Shown here: in pieces, positions 46,219 through 54,374 of the stretch | Position numbering within the stretch: the first letter of the stretch is position 1 | How the letters are laid out: each line of letters starts with the position of its first letter | DNA from: Lysinibacillus_B sp036662795 | Lineage (GTDB): Bacteria; Bacillota; Bacilli; Bacillales_A; Planococcaceae | Length of the DNA: 64,000 bases | Reading direction: 5' to 3' | NCBI RefSeq assembly: GCF_036662795.1 | Contig: NZ_JBAFWZ010000005.1 | Location: 1-64,000, forward strand | Made by a program: the position numbers and the translations under genes | The notes under the pieces: model-generated | What the model was told of the DNA's origin: nothing | What the model saw: the letters and a program-made list of their open reading frames with translations, nothing else | Database searches by the model: none

Positions 46219-47195
46219 CAGAATTATATTTTCAACGTCATCGTCGCCTACGTCATAACGCTGGCATACGTTCAATGGTAAAGGAAACATACTTACACAA
46301 GGAAGATTTAATTTATCCAATTTTCGTTGCAGAGGGCGAAAATGTTAAAAACGAAGTACAGTCAATGCCTGGTGTTTTCCAGTTCTCATTAGATTATCTA
46401 GGAACAGAAATCGATGAGGTTGTTGCTTTAGGTATACCGTCAGTAATACTATTCGGTTTACCAGCTGAAAAGGATGCAGTGGGCTCTGGTGCCTATCACG
46501 ATCACGGGATTATTCAAAAGGCAACACGTTTTATTAAAGAACGTTATCCGAATTTAATTGTTATTGCAGATACTTGTCTTTGTGAATATACAGATCATGG
46601 TCACTGTGGTGTTGTAGAAGGCAATCAGATTTTAAATGATCCATCGTTAAATCTATTAGCACAAACAGCGATTTCACAAGCTGAGGCAGGTGCGGATATT
46701 ATTGCACCTTCTAATATGATGGACGGCTTTGTTGCTGCTATTCGAGCAGGACTAGATGCTGCTGGCTTTGAACATATTCCGATTATGCCTTATGCCGTTA
46801 AATATGCATCTGGCTATTATGGACCATTCCGTGAGGCGGCGGACGGGGCACCGAAGTTTGGTGATCGTAAAACATATCAAATGGACCCATCCAATCGTAT
46901 GGAAGCTATTCGTGAAGCAACATCAGATGTAGAAGAGGGTGCTGATTTCTTAATCGTGAAGCCAGCTCTTGCATATTTAGATATTATTCGCGATGTGAAA
47001 AATAATTTTCCATTACCGATTGTAGCGTACAATGTTTCTGGTGAATATGCGATGGTTAAGGCAGCTGCTATAAACGGATGGATTGATGAAAAATCTGTTG
47101 TTATGGAAACATTGCTTGGAATGAAACGTGCGGGATCGGATTTAATTATTACGTACCATGCAAAAGATGTGGCACGTTGGTTAGGGGAGAAATAA
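46215..47195 (+). CDS. hemB: Delta-aminolevulinic acid dehydratase (porphobilinogen synthase)
   Basis: 326 residues. Metal site DTCLCEYTDHGHCG (about residues 117-130) is the Cys-rich zinc type. Two active-site lysines lie in MPYAVKYASGYYGPF (about residue 195) and DFLIVKPAL (about 250). It condenses two 5-aminolevulinates to porphobilinogen. One base separates its stop from hemL. Confidence 0.97.
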   Translation: MTELYFQRHRRLRHNAGIRSMVKETYLHKEDLIYPIFVAEGENVKNEVQSMPGVFQFSLDYLGTEIDEVVALGIPSVILFGLPAEKDAVGSGAYHDHGIIQKATRFIKERYPNLIVIADTCLCEYTDHGHCGVVEGNQILNDPSLNLLAQTAISQAEAGADIIAPSNMMDGFVAAIRAGLDAAGFEHIPIMPYAVKYASGYYGPFREAADGAPKFGDRKTYQMDPSNRMEAIREATSDVEEGADFLIVKPALAYLDIIRDVKNNFPLPIVAYNVSGEYAMVKAAAINGWIDEKSVVMETLLGMKRAGSDLIITYHAKDVARWLGEK

Positions 47196-47196
47196 T

Positions 47197-48486
47197 ATGC
47201 GTTCATATGAAAAATCTAAACAAGCTTTCGCTGAAGCGGTAAATAGGATGCCAGGTGGTGTAAATAGCCCTGTTCGTGCATTCAAATCTGTTAATATGGA
47301 TCCGATTTTTATGGAATCAGGCCACGGCGCTATCGTGAAAGACATTGATGGTAATGATTATATTGACTACGTGTTATCGTGGGGACCACTAATTTTAGGT
47401 CATACGCATCCAGAGGTTGTGGAAGCAATTGCTAAACAAGCTGCAAAAGGATCATCTTTCGGAGCACCAACCCTATCGGAAAACAAATTAGCCGAGCTAG
47501 TGATGGATCGTTTACCATCCATTGAACTGATTCGTTTCGTATCAAGCGGTACAGAAGCGACTATGTCTGCACTTCGTGTAGCGCGCGGTTATACAGGTCG
47601 CAATAAAATATTGAAATTCGAGGGCTCCTACCATGGGCATGGGGATTCTCTTTTAATTAAAGCGGGTTCTGGTGTTGCAACGCTAGGTCTTCCAGATAGC
47701 CCAGGTGTACCTGAGGATATTGCGAAAAATACGTTAACGGTTGCGTATAATGATTTAGAATCAGCCAAGCTTGTTTTTGAAAAATTTGGTGATGATTTAG
47801 CCGCTGTTATTTTAGAGCCAGTTGCAGGGAATATGGGTGTTGTTCCACCGCAGCCAGGTTTCCTAGAAGGCCTGCGTAAATTAACAGAGGACAATGGTAC
47901 CGTGTTAATTTTTGATGAGGTAATGACTGGATTCCGTGTAGATTACGGCTGTGCACAAGGTTACTTTGGCATTACGCCAGACCTAACTTGCCTAGGTAAA
48001 GTTATTGGTGGCGGCTTACCAGTAGGTGCATTTGGTGGGAAACGTGAGATTATGGAGCGTGTTGCACCAGCAGGACCGATTTATCAGGCGGGTACTCTAT
48101 CAGGAAACCCACTTGCAATGACTGCTGGCTATGAAACATTATCACGCTTAGACCGCGATTCTTATGAGTACTTTAAAAAGCTAGGAGATCAACTTGAGGC
48201 TGGCTTCCGTGAAGCTGCAACGAAATACAATATTCCACATACAGTAAATCGTGCAGGCTCAATGATTGGCTTCTTCTTCACGAATGAAGATGTTATTGAT
48301 TTTGAATCAGCGAAAACGTCTGATTTAGAGTTATTTGCCGAGTACTTTAAACTAATGGCTGAAGAGGGGATTTTCCTTCCACCATCTCAATTCGAAGGAA
48401 TGTTTATTTCGACAGCTCATACAGAAGAGCATATTGCTAAAACAGTACAAGCATTCCACACAGTATTTGCAAAATTAGCACGTTAA
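47197..48486 (+). CDS. hemL: Glutamate-1-semialdehyde 2,1-aminomutase (chimeric gene, 3' end from the inserted element)
   Basis: 429 residues, full family length. NRMPGGVNSPVRAF at the N-terminus, SSGTEATMSALRVAR near residue 120, FDEVMTGFR near 240 and the PLP lysine in LGKVIGGGLPVG near 268. It turns glutamate-1-semialdehyde into 5-aminolevulinate. The last 70 codons (from 48274) lie inside the integrated element and differ from the native 3' end kept at 60986 by several residues (MFISTAHTEEH here, LFISTAHTVDH there). The repair keeps length and active-site residues, so the enzyme should work. There is no terminator right after it; the hairpin at 48552 may do that job. Confidence 0.96.
   Translation: MRSYEKSKQAFAEAVNRMPGGVNSPVRAFKSVNMDPIFMESGHGAIVKDIDGNDYIDYVLSWGPLILGHTHPEVVEAIAKQAAKGSSFGAPTLSENKLAELVMDRLPSIELIRFVSSGTEATMSALRVARGYTGRNKILKFEGSYHGHGDSLLIKAGSGVATLGLPDSPGVPEDIAKNTLTVAYNDLESAKLVFEKFGDDLAAVILEPVAGNMGVVPPQPGFLEGLRKLTEDNGTVLIFDEVMTGFRVDYGCAQGYFGITPDLTCLGKVIGGGLPVGAFGGKREIMERVAPAGPIYQAGTLSGNPLAMTAGYETLSRLDRDSYEYFKKLGDQLEAGFREAATKYNIPHTVNRAGSMIGFFFTNEDVIDFESAKTSDLELFAEYFKLMAEEGIFLPPSQFEGMFISTAHTEEHIAKTVQAFHTVFAKLAR
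48274..48306. repeat. attL of the hemL element (33-bp direct repeat)
   Basis: Identical to 60986-61018. It contains a short inverted pair, TCTTCA-CGAA-TGAAGA, suitable as the core-binding sites of a tyrosine recombinase. Confidence 0.9.
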
Positions 48487-48551
48487 AGTGATAGCGAAAA
48501 TACGTTCTTTTTATGAAGTAGTGTAATTCTCAATCAATTAACAAATTAGTA

Positions 48552-48595
48552 ACCACTTCTTATCAATTCTAAAATTTGATAAGAGGTGGTTTTTT
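48552..48595 (+). promoter_or_regulatory. Hairpin with T run that buries the recombinase ribosome site
   Basis: ACCACTTCTTATCAA (48552-48566) pairs with TTGATAAGAGGTGGT (48576-48590), one mismatch, followed by T6. It has terminator form for the hemL transcript. The right arm contains AGAGGTGG, the ribosome site of the recombinase whose ATG is at 48598. Confidence 0.75.
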
Positions 48596-48597
48596 GT

Positions 48598-49509
48598 ATG
48601 CTTTTAAAATTTGCTTATGAGGACTTTATTGCAGATAGACGATTTAATAACACATCTAAGGCAAATGTGCAAAATTATAAGTATTTACTCTATCCATTTA
48701 TTGAATATTGCCTTGAAAAGGGTGTAATTAATGTTGAGGACGTAACTCATGTACATTTGCGTGATTATCTTATGCAATGCCAAGAGAAAGGTAATAAACC
48801 TAATACAATCAACTCAATCATTTTGCGTATAAGAGCCTTTTACAACTATTTAGTTGATGAAAAAGTAGTAAATGAAAGTATTACCAAAAAAGTTAAATTG
48901 CAAAAAACAGACGTTAAAATTGATGTTTTTACGGATGAACAGATTTATCAAATGCTCGCTTATTATCGCAGCTTGCGGAGGAGAGACTTATCTTACTCTA
49001 GTTACCGTGGGTATATGCTTATACTATTATTACTTGGAACAGGAATACGCAAAAAAGAGGTTATCATGTTGAAATGGTCTGATATTGATTTTAAAAATTT
49101 GACCATGAATGTATATGGTAAGAACCGTAGATATGAAACGGTCTTCTTGACTGAAAAATTAGTAAAAGAATTAAGCATTTATCGTTCATTTTGCATCCAA
49201 CATTTTGGACATGACAATGAGTATGTCTTTCTCAATCGTGATAACACACCAATGACTTCAAACTCTATTACGCTAGTGTTCAGAAACTTAAAAGATAAGA
49301 TGAATTTTAAAGATGTAAGAGTAAGCCCTCATACGTTTAGGCATACTTTCTGTCACAGACTTGCAATGAGTGGCACGTCAGTATTTGCTATCCAAAAGTT
49401 AATGCGTCATAGCGACATTTCAACAACAATGCGCTATGTTGCTATGTGGGGTAACGAGTTAAAAAAAGAAAATGATAAGCATAATCCATTAAACGATTTA
49501 GACGTATAG
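48598..49509 (+). CDS. Tyrosine recombinase/integrase of the hemL element
   Basis: 303 residues from the ATG at 48598, seven to eight bases after AGAGGTGG. N-terminal SAM-like core-binding domain (about 1-95) and C-terminal catalytic domain with all active residues: Arg in GTGIRKKEVIMLKW, a Lys in the beta-hairpin (VYGKNRRYET), HTFRHTFCHRLA (HxxR), the RHSDISTTMRYV box with His and Tyr. It lies next to the left attachment site, as expected for the enzyme that integrates the element. Xer-like length. Probably acts at the 33-bp hemL repeat. Confidence 0.9.
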   Translation: MLLKFAYEDFIADRRFNNTSKANVQNYKYLLYPFIEYCLEKGVINVEDVTHVHLRDYLMQCQEKGNKPNTINSIILRIRAFYNYLVDEKVVNESITKKVKLQKTDVKIDVFTDEQIYQMLAYYRSLRRRDLSYSSYRGYMLILLLLGTGIRKKEVIMLKWSDIDFKNLTMNVYGKNRRYETVFLTEKLVKELSIYRSFCIQHFGHDNEYVFLNRDNTPMTSNSITLVFRNLKDKMNFKDVRVSPHTFRHTFCHRLAMSGTSVFAIQKLMRHSDISTTMRYVAMWGNELKKENDKHNPLNDLDV

Positions 49510-49573
49510 GGATGGGGGAGTACGTGACAGCACGTAGAGCGATAATTTAAATGATAGCTTCAGCTGTCTATGT

Positions 49574-49600
49574 CATAGAATCAGATTAATTGATTCTATG
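49574..49600. other. Perfect 10-bp inverted repeat
   Basis: CATAGAATCA and TGATTCTATG with a seven-base loop, no T run. A second small palindrome (TACGTG-ACAG-CACGTA) lies at 49520-49535. Both follow the recombinase and could be recombinase or regulator sites, or ends of a lost insertion. Confidence 0.5.
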
Positions 49601-49635
49601 GTGTAAGCAGTCATTATTGCACCAAGCAGTTGTCG

Positions 49636-49791
49636 ATGCTTGATGCAAATATCAATGCTCATGCAATTAGGAGAGCCTATGCTAAGAACCTACACAACAA
49701 TGGAGCTAGTGTAGCTTTAATCAGTAAAGCTCTGGGACATTCAGATTTAGACGTAGAGGAAGTAGCAAAGGATTTGAGGGAGTTTCTTTAG
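49636..49791 (+). pseudogene. C-terminal fragment of another tyrosine recombinase
   Basis: 52 codons that read as the last part of a tyrosine recombinase: AHAIRRAYAKNLHNNGAS (HxxR region), then ALGHSDLDVEE (second His), ending in DLREFL. The N-terminal domain, first Arg and Tyr are absent and there is no ribosome site. Sequence differs from both intact recombinases in the element, so it is a relic of a third one. Confidence 0.75.
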
Positions 49792-49792
49792 A

Positions 49793-49850
49793 TTGACTTT
49801 CAAAAAACTTTGTATTAATATTTAATACAATAAGTATTATTTTTTAATAC
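49793..49850 (+). promoter_or_regulatory. Sigma-A promoter covered by four phased half-sites (RHH operator)
   Basis: TTGACT (49793-49798), 17 bases, TAATAT (49816-49821). Overlapping it and running to the ribosome site are alternating half-sites GTATTA at 49812, TAATAC at 49823, GTATTA at 49834 and TAATAC at 49845, each 11 bases from the last. GAGGAGG and the ATG of the RHH gene (49865) follow directly. This is the expected form of an autoregulated operator on one face of the helix. Confidence 0.82.
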
Positions 49851-49864
49851 GAGGAGGTTTAGTT

Positions 49865-50395
49865 ATGGAAAGTATCCCAAAAACTATTAGCTTTAGGACA
49901 GATGAAATAACGACACAAAAAATGGAGAAAATTAAAGAGCGTGTTTTCGAAGGTAGAGAAGTAAGTAATGCTTTAATACTCAGAACAGCAGTAGATTTTC
50001 TTTATGACAATTATGGGAAAGGTCTATCTGATACAGAAGATGTTTTTGAAGTAGTAAAAGCTTATGTCATAACTACTTTCTTGAAGCAAGATGACTATAA
50101 TTCAGGTGAACTAGAGAAATTCTTGGGCGAACTAGAACAAGTTTATGAGGAGTTGCTTCAAGAAGAAACAGAAGAAATAGCCAAGTTGTATGATATGGAA
50201 AATCCAATTGCAGTTGCTCAATTAATTAGGTTTAAAAGTAGAGAATTACCTGTAACATTTTTGAGAATAATGGAAGTAGTAGAGAATGAATATAAACACT
50301 TATCGGATGATGAATTAGCGACATTACTATTAAATAAATTCTCTAATGAGGATTTTAAATTGAAGGCAAGTGAATTGTTCTTTATGGAGTTTTAG
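49865..50395 (+). CDS. Ribbon-helix-helix DNA-binding protein, probable autoregulator
   Basis: 176 residues, ATG eight bases after GAGGAGG. The N-terminus has the ribbon-helix-helix shape: strand PKTISFRTDEI, helix TTQKMEKIKERVFEG, turn and second helix EVSNALILRTAVDFLYDNYG. The remaining 120 residues are acidic and helical (LEKFLGELEQVYEELLQEE), probably for oligomerisation. The promoter upstream carries four half-sites at 11-bp steps, so it most likely represses itself and the genes after it. First gene of a set with those at 50425 and 51377. Confidence 0.75.
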   Translation: MESIPKTISFRTDEITTQKMEKIKERVFEGREVSNALILRTAVDFLYDNYGKGLSDTEDVFEVVKAYVITTFLKQDDYNSGELEKFLGELEQVYEELLQEETEEIAKLYDMENPIAVAQLIRFKSRELPVTFLRIMEVVENEYKHLSDDELATLLLNKFSNEDFKLKASELFFMEF

Positions 50396-50424
50396 TTCTC
50401 AAAAAATGAAGGGATGGATAGATT

Positions 50425-51204
50425 ATGCGTTATGATGAGAAGTACAATCGTTTTTTTAAAGATGAAAGTGCATTGCATTCTTTTAATTGCTTACCAACTG
50501 AACATACTACTCAACAAAATCATATCAAGTTACTAACAATGTTATTTGAGCAATGTCTAGTTGAAGGTAATATCTATAACCAAGAAGAAGAGTTTTTTGA
50601 AATAATAAAAAAACATCTTGTTATTCATATAGTAGCATTACCCACAGGAAATGTAGCTTTCTACAAAGAGGACAAAAAAAGTGGAGAGATGACAAGTTAT
50701 GGGATGAGATATTATCCAGAGGCTATTTATGATGCCCTTAATAGCTTTGGTCTTTTTAAAAAAGGAAATATATTTGAAACATTTATTTATGAGAGAGATT
50801 TGCAAAGAGAAAGTGAAAGACTGAATAGTAATGAAGAATATGCTCCTTTAGCAGAAGAGTATTTTCCTATTGAACAACGAGAGCTTTTGTACTCTGAGTT
50901 TAATAAAGGGAAAACTAACATTTATTCTAGCTTTGAATTAGACATGAAAAAGGTAATGGAACAAAAAAGTGCAATTATCCAAGCATTAAAATATTATAAA
51001 TCAAATGATTTAATAAATAGTTATTCACTCGAAAAGACTAGGTTTATAATTGATGCTCCTAGATATATAATTAATTTACTTATCACCCACTATGGAGATG
51101 TACTGTACTATACATTCGGTAAGAAAAGTGGAATGAACACCAACTATAATAATACAGGTAGTGTATCTGCTACTTTGAATATTCTGGATAAATATGTAGG
51201 CTAA
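50425..51204 (+). CDS. Hypothetical protein of the hemL element
   Basis: 259 residues, ATG behind AAGGGATGG, 29 bases after the RHH gene. Soluble, alpha/beta, Tyr- and Asn-rich. No motif recognised; landmarks are IVALPTGNVAFYKEDKKSG (about residue 72) and a C-terminal ITHYGDVLYYTFGKKSG. Probably in the RHH-controlled transcript. It could be a replication, excision or defence protein; nothing in the sequence decides. Confidence 0.65.
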   Translation: MRYDEKYNRFFKDESALHSFNCLPTEHTTQQNHIKLLTMLFEQCLVEGNIYNQEEEFFEIIKKHLVIHIVALPTGNVAFYKEDKKSGEMTSYGMRYYPEAIYDALNSFGLFKKGNIFETFIYERDLQRESERLNSNEEYAPLAEEYFPIEQRELLYSEFNKGKTNIYSSFELDMKKVMEQKSAIIQALKYYKSNDLINSYSLEKTRFIIDAPRYIINLLITHYGDVLYYTFGKKSGMNTNYNNTGSVSATLNILDKYVG

Positions 51205-51376
51205 TATTTGATTTCTCCTTTTAGCTTAGTTTTAGGCATTTACAGCAAATAATAAGGGACTAATGAATCTCTTGTGCCTAGTGAATTAGCGAGCAAATCA
51301 ATTACTAATATAAAGAAAGACTATTAGTAGTTGAACATCTCGAAAAATGACTATTAGCTAAAAGGAGCAGATTAAA

Positions 51377-52567
51377 TTGGAATTAACAACATTAGAAGCT
51401 ATTCAATATTGTATTGATGAAGGTATTGAGGGAGCAGAGAAAAGGTTACAAAGCTATGAACGAAGAGGGAGAATTGATAATTTAAGTGTTCTAGAAGCTT
51501 TGATAAAAGACCTCCTTACAATTCATGTAACTTGTGAACTAAAAAAAGATGAAGAAGGCGAGAATTTAAAAGGTAAAAAGCGTAGATTCATTTTAGGTGA
51601 GAAACGTAGTGAACGAGCAGACCGTTTAGATGGTCGGAGAAGCAATGGGGCTAACAGAGAAGGAGACAGAAATCTTCTTGACGAACATATCTTTAGAACA
51701 ATTGTCATGCTAGAACCAAAATACTGGAATTATGAAAAAGATACTGTTGAAATCACAACAACAGAGCTTATTCAACATTATGCTATGATAAATCCAAATG
51801 AAATTGAGCATAAAAAAATATTGAAAATAATCCATGATAACATTTTTGGTGAATCGAAGCTAGTCTACGCACATCAAATCACTGAGTATATTCGAGCTTA
51901 TATTCGAGATACGAATCGTAACATTTTAACAAGTTCTCTTAATGCACTTGAGAAAAGCGACAGAATAATATTATCATTTCGTTACTTTGTTGCTGACAAA
52001 ACAGGAAACAATGAAGTTGATGAATTTGGTTATACTGCTATGAAGGCACAAATAGAGTCTGAAATAGATGACTTCAATTATAGAAATAATACTAGATACA
52101 CATTGAACGCCTATCAGAAGATGAGAGCCAAAGAAAAGCGTTTTCTCAAGGAAAAAGAAAGAGATTTTTTGGAGCATATGGAAAAGAAATGTGACATTCT
52201 TGTCTATAAGAAAAATGTTATTCGTATTCTTAATAAAGAGAGTGTTAAAGTTCCACCAAAATTGTCTACACAGGTCTATTCAGATATTCTTTTGAAGCGT
52301 GTAAAAGCGCATTATATTGAAGTTTCATCAACATTGGATGGTAGTTTTTTTGAGCGATATAGGAGCTTCATCCTTGCAAAAGTGATTGAAGGTTATGATG
52401 TGGCGCTTCCTGATTGGTGTTTGGATTATTTTAAAAGATATTCGAGTGGATTTGGTCAAGTAACTTTTCATGAAGACTTACTTTCAGAAGAAGAAAAAAG
52501 AGCAATAGGTTTAATCTCAATCTCTCCTTATAGCGAAGAGGAACTTGAAGTACAGATGCCATTTTAA
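51377..52567 (+). CDS. Hypothetical protein of the hemL element
   Basis: 396 residues, TTG start behind AAAGGAG. Basic, helical. A charged linker with clustered Arg (GEKRSERADRLDGRRSNG, about residues 75-93) sits between an N-terminal helical part and a longer domain with IRAYIRDTNRNILTSSLNAL and a coiled-coil-like RAKEKRFLKEKERDFLEH. I do not recognise the family. Its basic nature suggests nucleic-acid binding, as in element replication or transfer proteins, but this is only a guess. A terminator follows at 52576. Confidence 0.65.
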   Translation: MELTTLEAIQYCIDEGIEGAEKRLQSYERRGRIDNLSVLEALIKDLLTIHVTCELKKDEEGENLKGKKRRFILGEKRSERADRLDGRRSNGANREGDRNLLDEHIFRTIVMLEPKYWNYEKDTVEITTTELIQHYAMINPNEIEHKKILKIIHDNIFGESKLVYAHQITEYIRAYIRDTNRNILTSSLNALEKSDRIILSFRYFVADKTGNNEVDEFGYTAMKAQIESEIDDFNYRNNTRYTLNAYQKMRAKEKRFLKEKERDFLEHMEKKCDILVYKKNVIRILNKESVKVPPKLSTQVYSDILLKRVKAHYIEVSSTLDGSFFERYRSFILAKVIEGYDVALPDWCLDYFKRYSSGFGQVTFHEDLLSEEEKRAIGLISISPYSEEELEVQMPF

Positions 52568-52575
52568 AGATAATT

Positions 52576-52605
52576 AGCACATCACAATGACGTGGTGTGC
52601 TTTTT
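52576..52605 (+). terminator. Terminator of the RHH-led transcript
   Basis: AGCACATCAC pairs with GTGGTGTGCT (one G-U type pair) around six bases, followed by T5. Confidence 0.85.
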
Positions 52606-53137
52606 CTATACCGCCTTCTTAAAACAGCTCTCAGAGGAATCGAGAATCAACTAGGTGCATACTTGGTTGCATGGATTGTTCTCATAGGTCATAGGTCAGT
52701 TCTAATGGTGTAAGGTCTAAAAGAAAAGCATTGCTGTTACCAAACAGCGAGACGAGCAGGTCAAAGTTGTTTAGAAGTTTTATGAACAATAAAGCGCAGC
52801 TATTCGTGGGAAAATATCAATAAAACGATTTGTTCGATTGATAAGCTAAATAGTCACAATATATAAGGGGAAATGTATCATCATCTAAAGCGTGTGAGTG
52901 GGACAGACATTTTCATAGAGAACTTAGAGTTTTAACGATAGCTGATATGATTGGGGATAAGTTGTAATTACATTAAACAACTATTAAGGAAGCACCACAT
53001 TGTGGATACCTGTTCTGCGTACAGTGCCAACGCAATCGAGATGAGCAGCGATTGACCGTTTGTTCGATTCTCGATGCGTGTGAGAGTGTTTTAGAAGCCC
53101 TGCTGTTCCTCTAGACTTAGATTCAATAGCTATTCTA
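52606..53137. other. Decayed non-coding stretch of the element
   Basis: No gene seen in 530 bases. An 11-base repeat, TTTGTTCGATT, occurs near 52829 and 53059, and several short GC-richer patches alternate with AT-rich DNA. It looks like the remains of lost genes; the parent cannot be recognised. Confidence 0.4.
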
Positions 53138-53368
53138 TTGCTCATGCGGTCATTCAAAGCTATACAGCGTGATATGAATAAGATTAATGAATATAACAAG
53201 CGTAAGAGCAAGAACAAGCTACTAACTGAAATCAAGCGTGTAGCAAAGCTCAACAGGTTTAACTTTGAGTTAGCTTACAACACTAATCGTAGCAACTTCT
53301 TAGAAGCGTTTATCGTGCTTGTGAGCTTAGATAGTAGAGTAGAGACATTATTTACACAAGTTGTATGA
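53138..53368 (+). CDS. Possible small basic protein or gene remnant
   Basis: Up to 76 codons; an internal ATG at 53174 begins MNKINEYNKRKSKNKLL. Basic and helical, ending SLDSRVETLFTQVV. No ribosome site is seen before either start, and the sequence lies in a decayed zone, so it may be a remnant. Listed because the composition is protein-like. Confidence 0.3.
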   Translation: MLMRSFKAIQRDMNKINEYNKRKSKNKLLTEIKRVAKLNRFNFELAYNTNRSNFLEAFIVLVSLDSRVETLFTQVV

Positions 53369-53418
53369 TTGGTGTTGCAGGGCTAGGGCTGTCCATTAGC
53401 CTGTGAGAGAATAACGAA

Positions 53419-53459
53419 AGGACTTGTATACATGAAGTCTAATCTTGCAGGCAAGTCCT
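53419..53459. other. 8-bp inverted repeat
   Basis: AGGACTTG and CAAGTCCT face each other across 25 bases, in the gap before the membrane-protein gene. Possible hairpin or terminator without T run. Confidence 0.4.
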
Positions 53460-53517
53460 GTTTCTCTTCAACTAAAGAGTCCATTAATAGAACGATATTT
53501 TTACACATAGTCCTAAT

Positions 53518-54003
53518 TTAAATAAATTTGAGAATATTAAGTATGGTAAATATAGCCGCAACGAAGGCGGTAAACTGAACAATGACTATAGGAAGTTTAA
53601 ATAAAAAACTTTTTTTAGACGAGAACAAATTCCTCAAAATTTTAACAGCTCCTACTGTTGTTCCATAGGTACCGAAAAAAAGTAAAAAAATAGTGATTAA
53701 GTTAACCCACCATATAGGGAAAAAATAATAAATAGTTGCCCAAACAATTAATAGACCTAAACCTATCCCTAATTCCTCAAAACCAAGTTTGACTGTTTGG
53801 TCTCCTAACTTATTTAACTCGATTCCAAGACCAATTATTCCTATAAATAAAGATACTATGGTTAATAAATACGAAAGAATCATGGAACCAGTATAGTAGG
53901 GGTTAAAATAAAGTAATCCTCCTATAATAAAAAAAGTAATCGAAACTGCAATTCCTTGTTGTATATCCTCGACCTTGGATTCAACACTCTTTGTTTTAGA
54001 AAT
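53518..54003 (-). CDS. Membrane protein, probable ATT start
   Basis: The first ATG (53883) has no ribosome site. The frame continues upstream through KVEDIQQGIAVSITFFIIGG to an ATT at 54003 that is five bases after AAAGGAGGG. From there the protein has 161 residues and about five hydrophobic segments (residues 20-33, 42-60, 76-94, 97-116, 134-157). No ATG, GTG or TTG occurs in frame between the ribosome site and 53883. Family unknown. It is the only minus-strand gene in the element. Confidence 0.62.
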   Translation of the reverse strand: MSKTKSVESKVEDIQQGIAVSITFFIIGGLLYFNPYYTGSMILSYLLTIVSLFIGIIGLGIELNKLGDQTVKLGFEELGIGLGLLIVWATIYYFFPIWWVNLITIFLLFFGTYGTTVGAVKILRNLFSSKKSFLFKLPIVIVQFTAFVAAIFTILNILKFI

Positions 54004-54374
54004 AAAATCCCTCCTTTGTTAACTGCCTAGACTGGACTATCATACTATTGTTTACTCTACTATCTGGCTTGTTAGTTGAATGACTGAATAATTGGTCGTT
54101 CTGTATAGTGTAGCATATTCACAAATATTGGTGTAAGGAAGAGGTATCCATCTCATACGAGATGGACTTTTTTAATTGTGTGGTACCTCAACTTTTGAGT
54201 TAAGGCAATAGAATGTATAACCCTAATAGCTGTGGCGTTATTGTTGTATTTTACTGCCAAAATATTTTTGAAGAAGATGCTAGAAATGCTCTTCAAATAT
54301 TGAAAATGTTGCTTTTCATAACTTTATAATTCATACTAAAATTAGATAAAAATTACAGACAGGTTGTGAAGTAC
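54004..54374. other. Intergenic region with one terminator
   Basis: No gene. It holds a strong terminator at 54147-54173 and the promoter region of the recombinase gene, which I could not define. Confidence 0.4.
54147..54173 (+). terminator. Rho-independent terminator inside the element
   Basis: TCCATCTC pairs with GAGATGGA around ATAC and is followed by CTTTTTT. No intact plus-strand gene precedes it closely, so it probably ended a gene now lost, or insulates the downstream recombinase. Confidence 0.8.

Noticed and set aside
48586..48600. GTG at 48586 as the integrase start
   Set aside because: The GTG is part of the ribosome site (AGAGGTGG); the ATG at 48598 has correct spacing.
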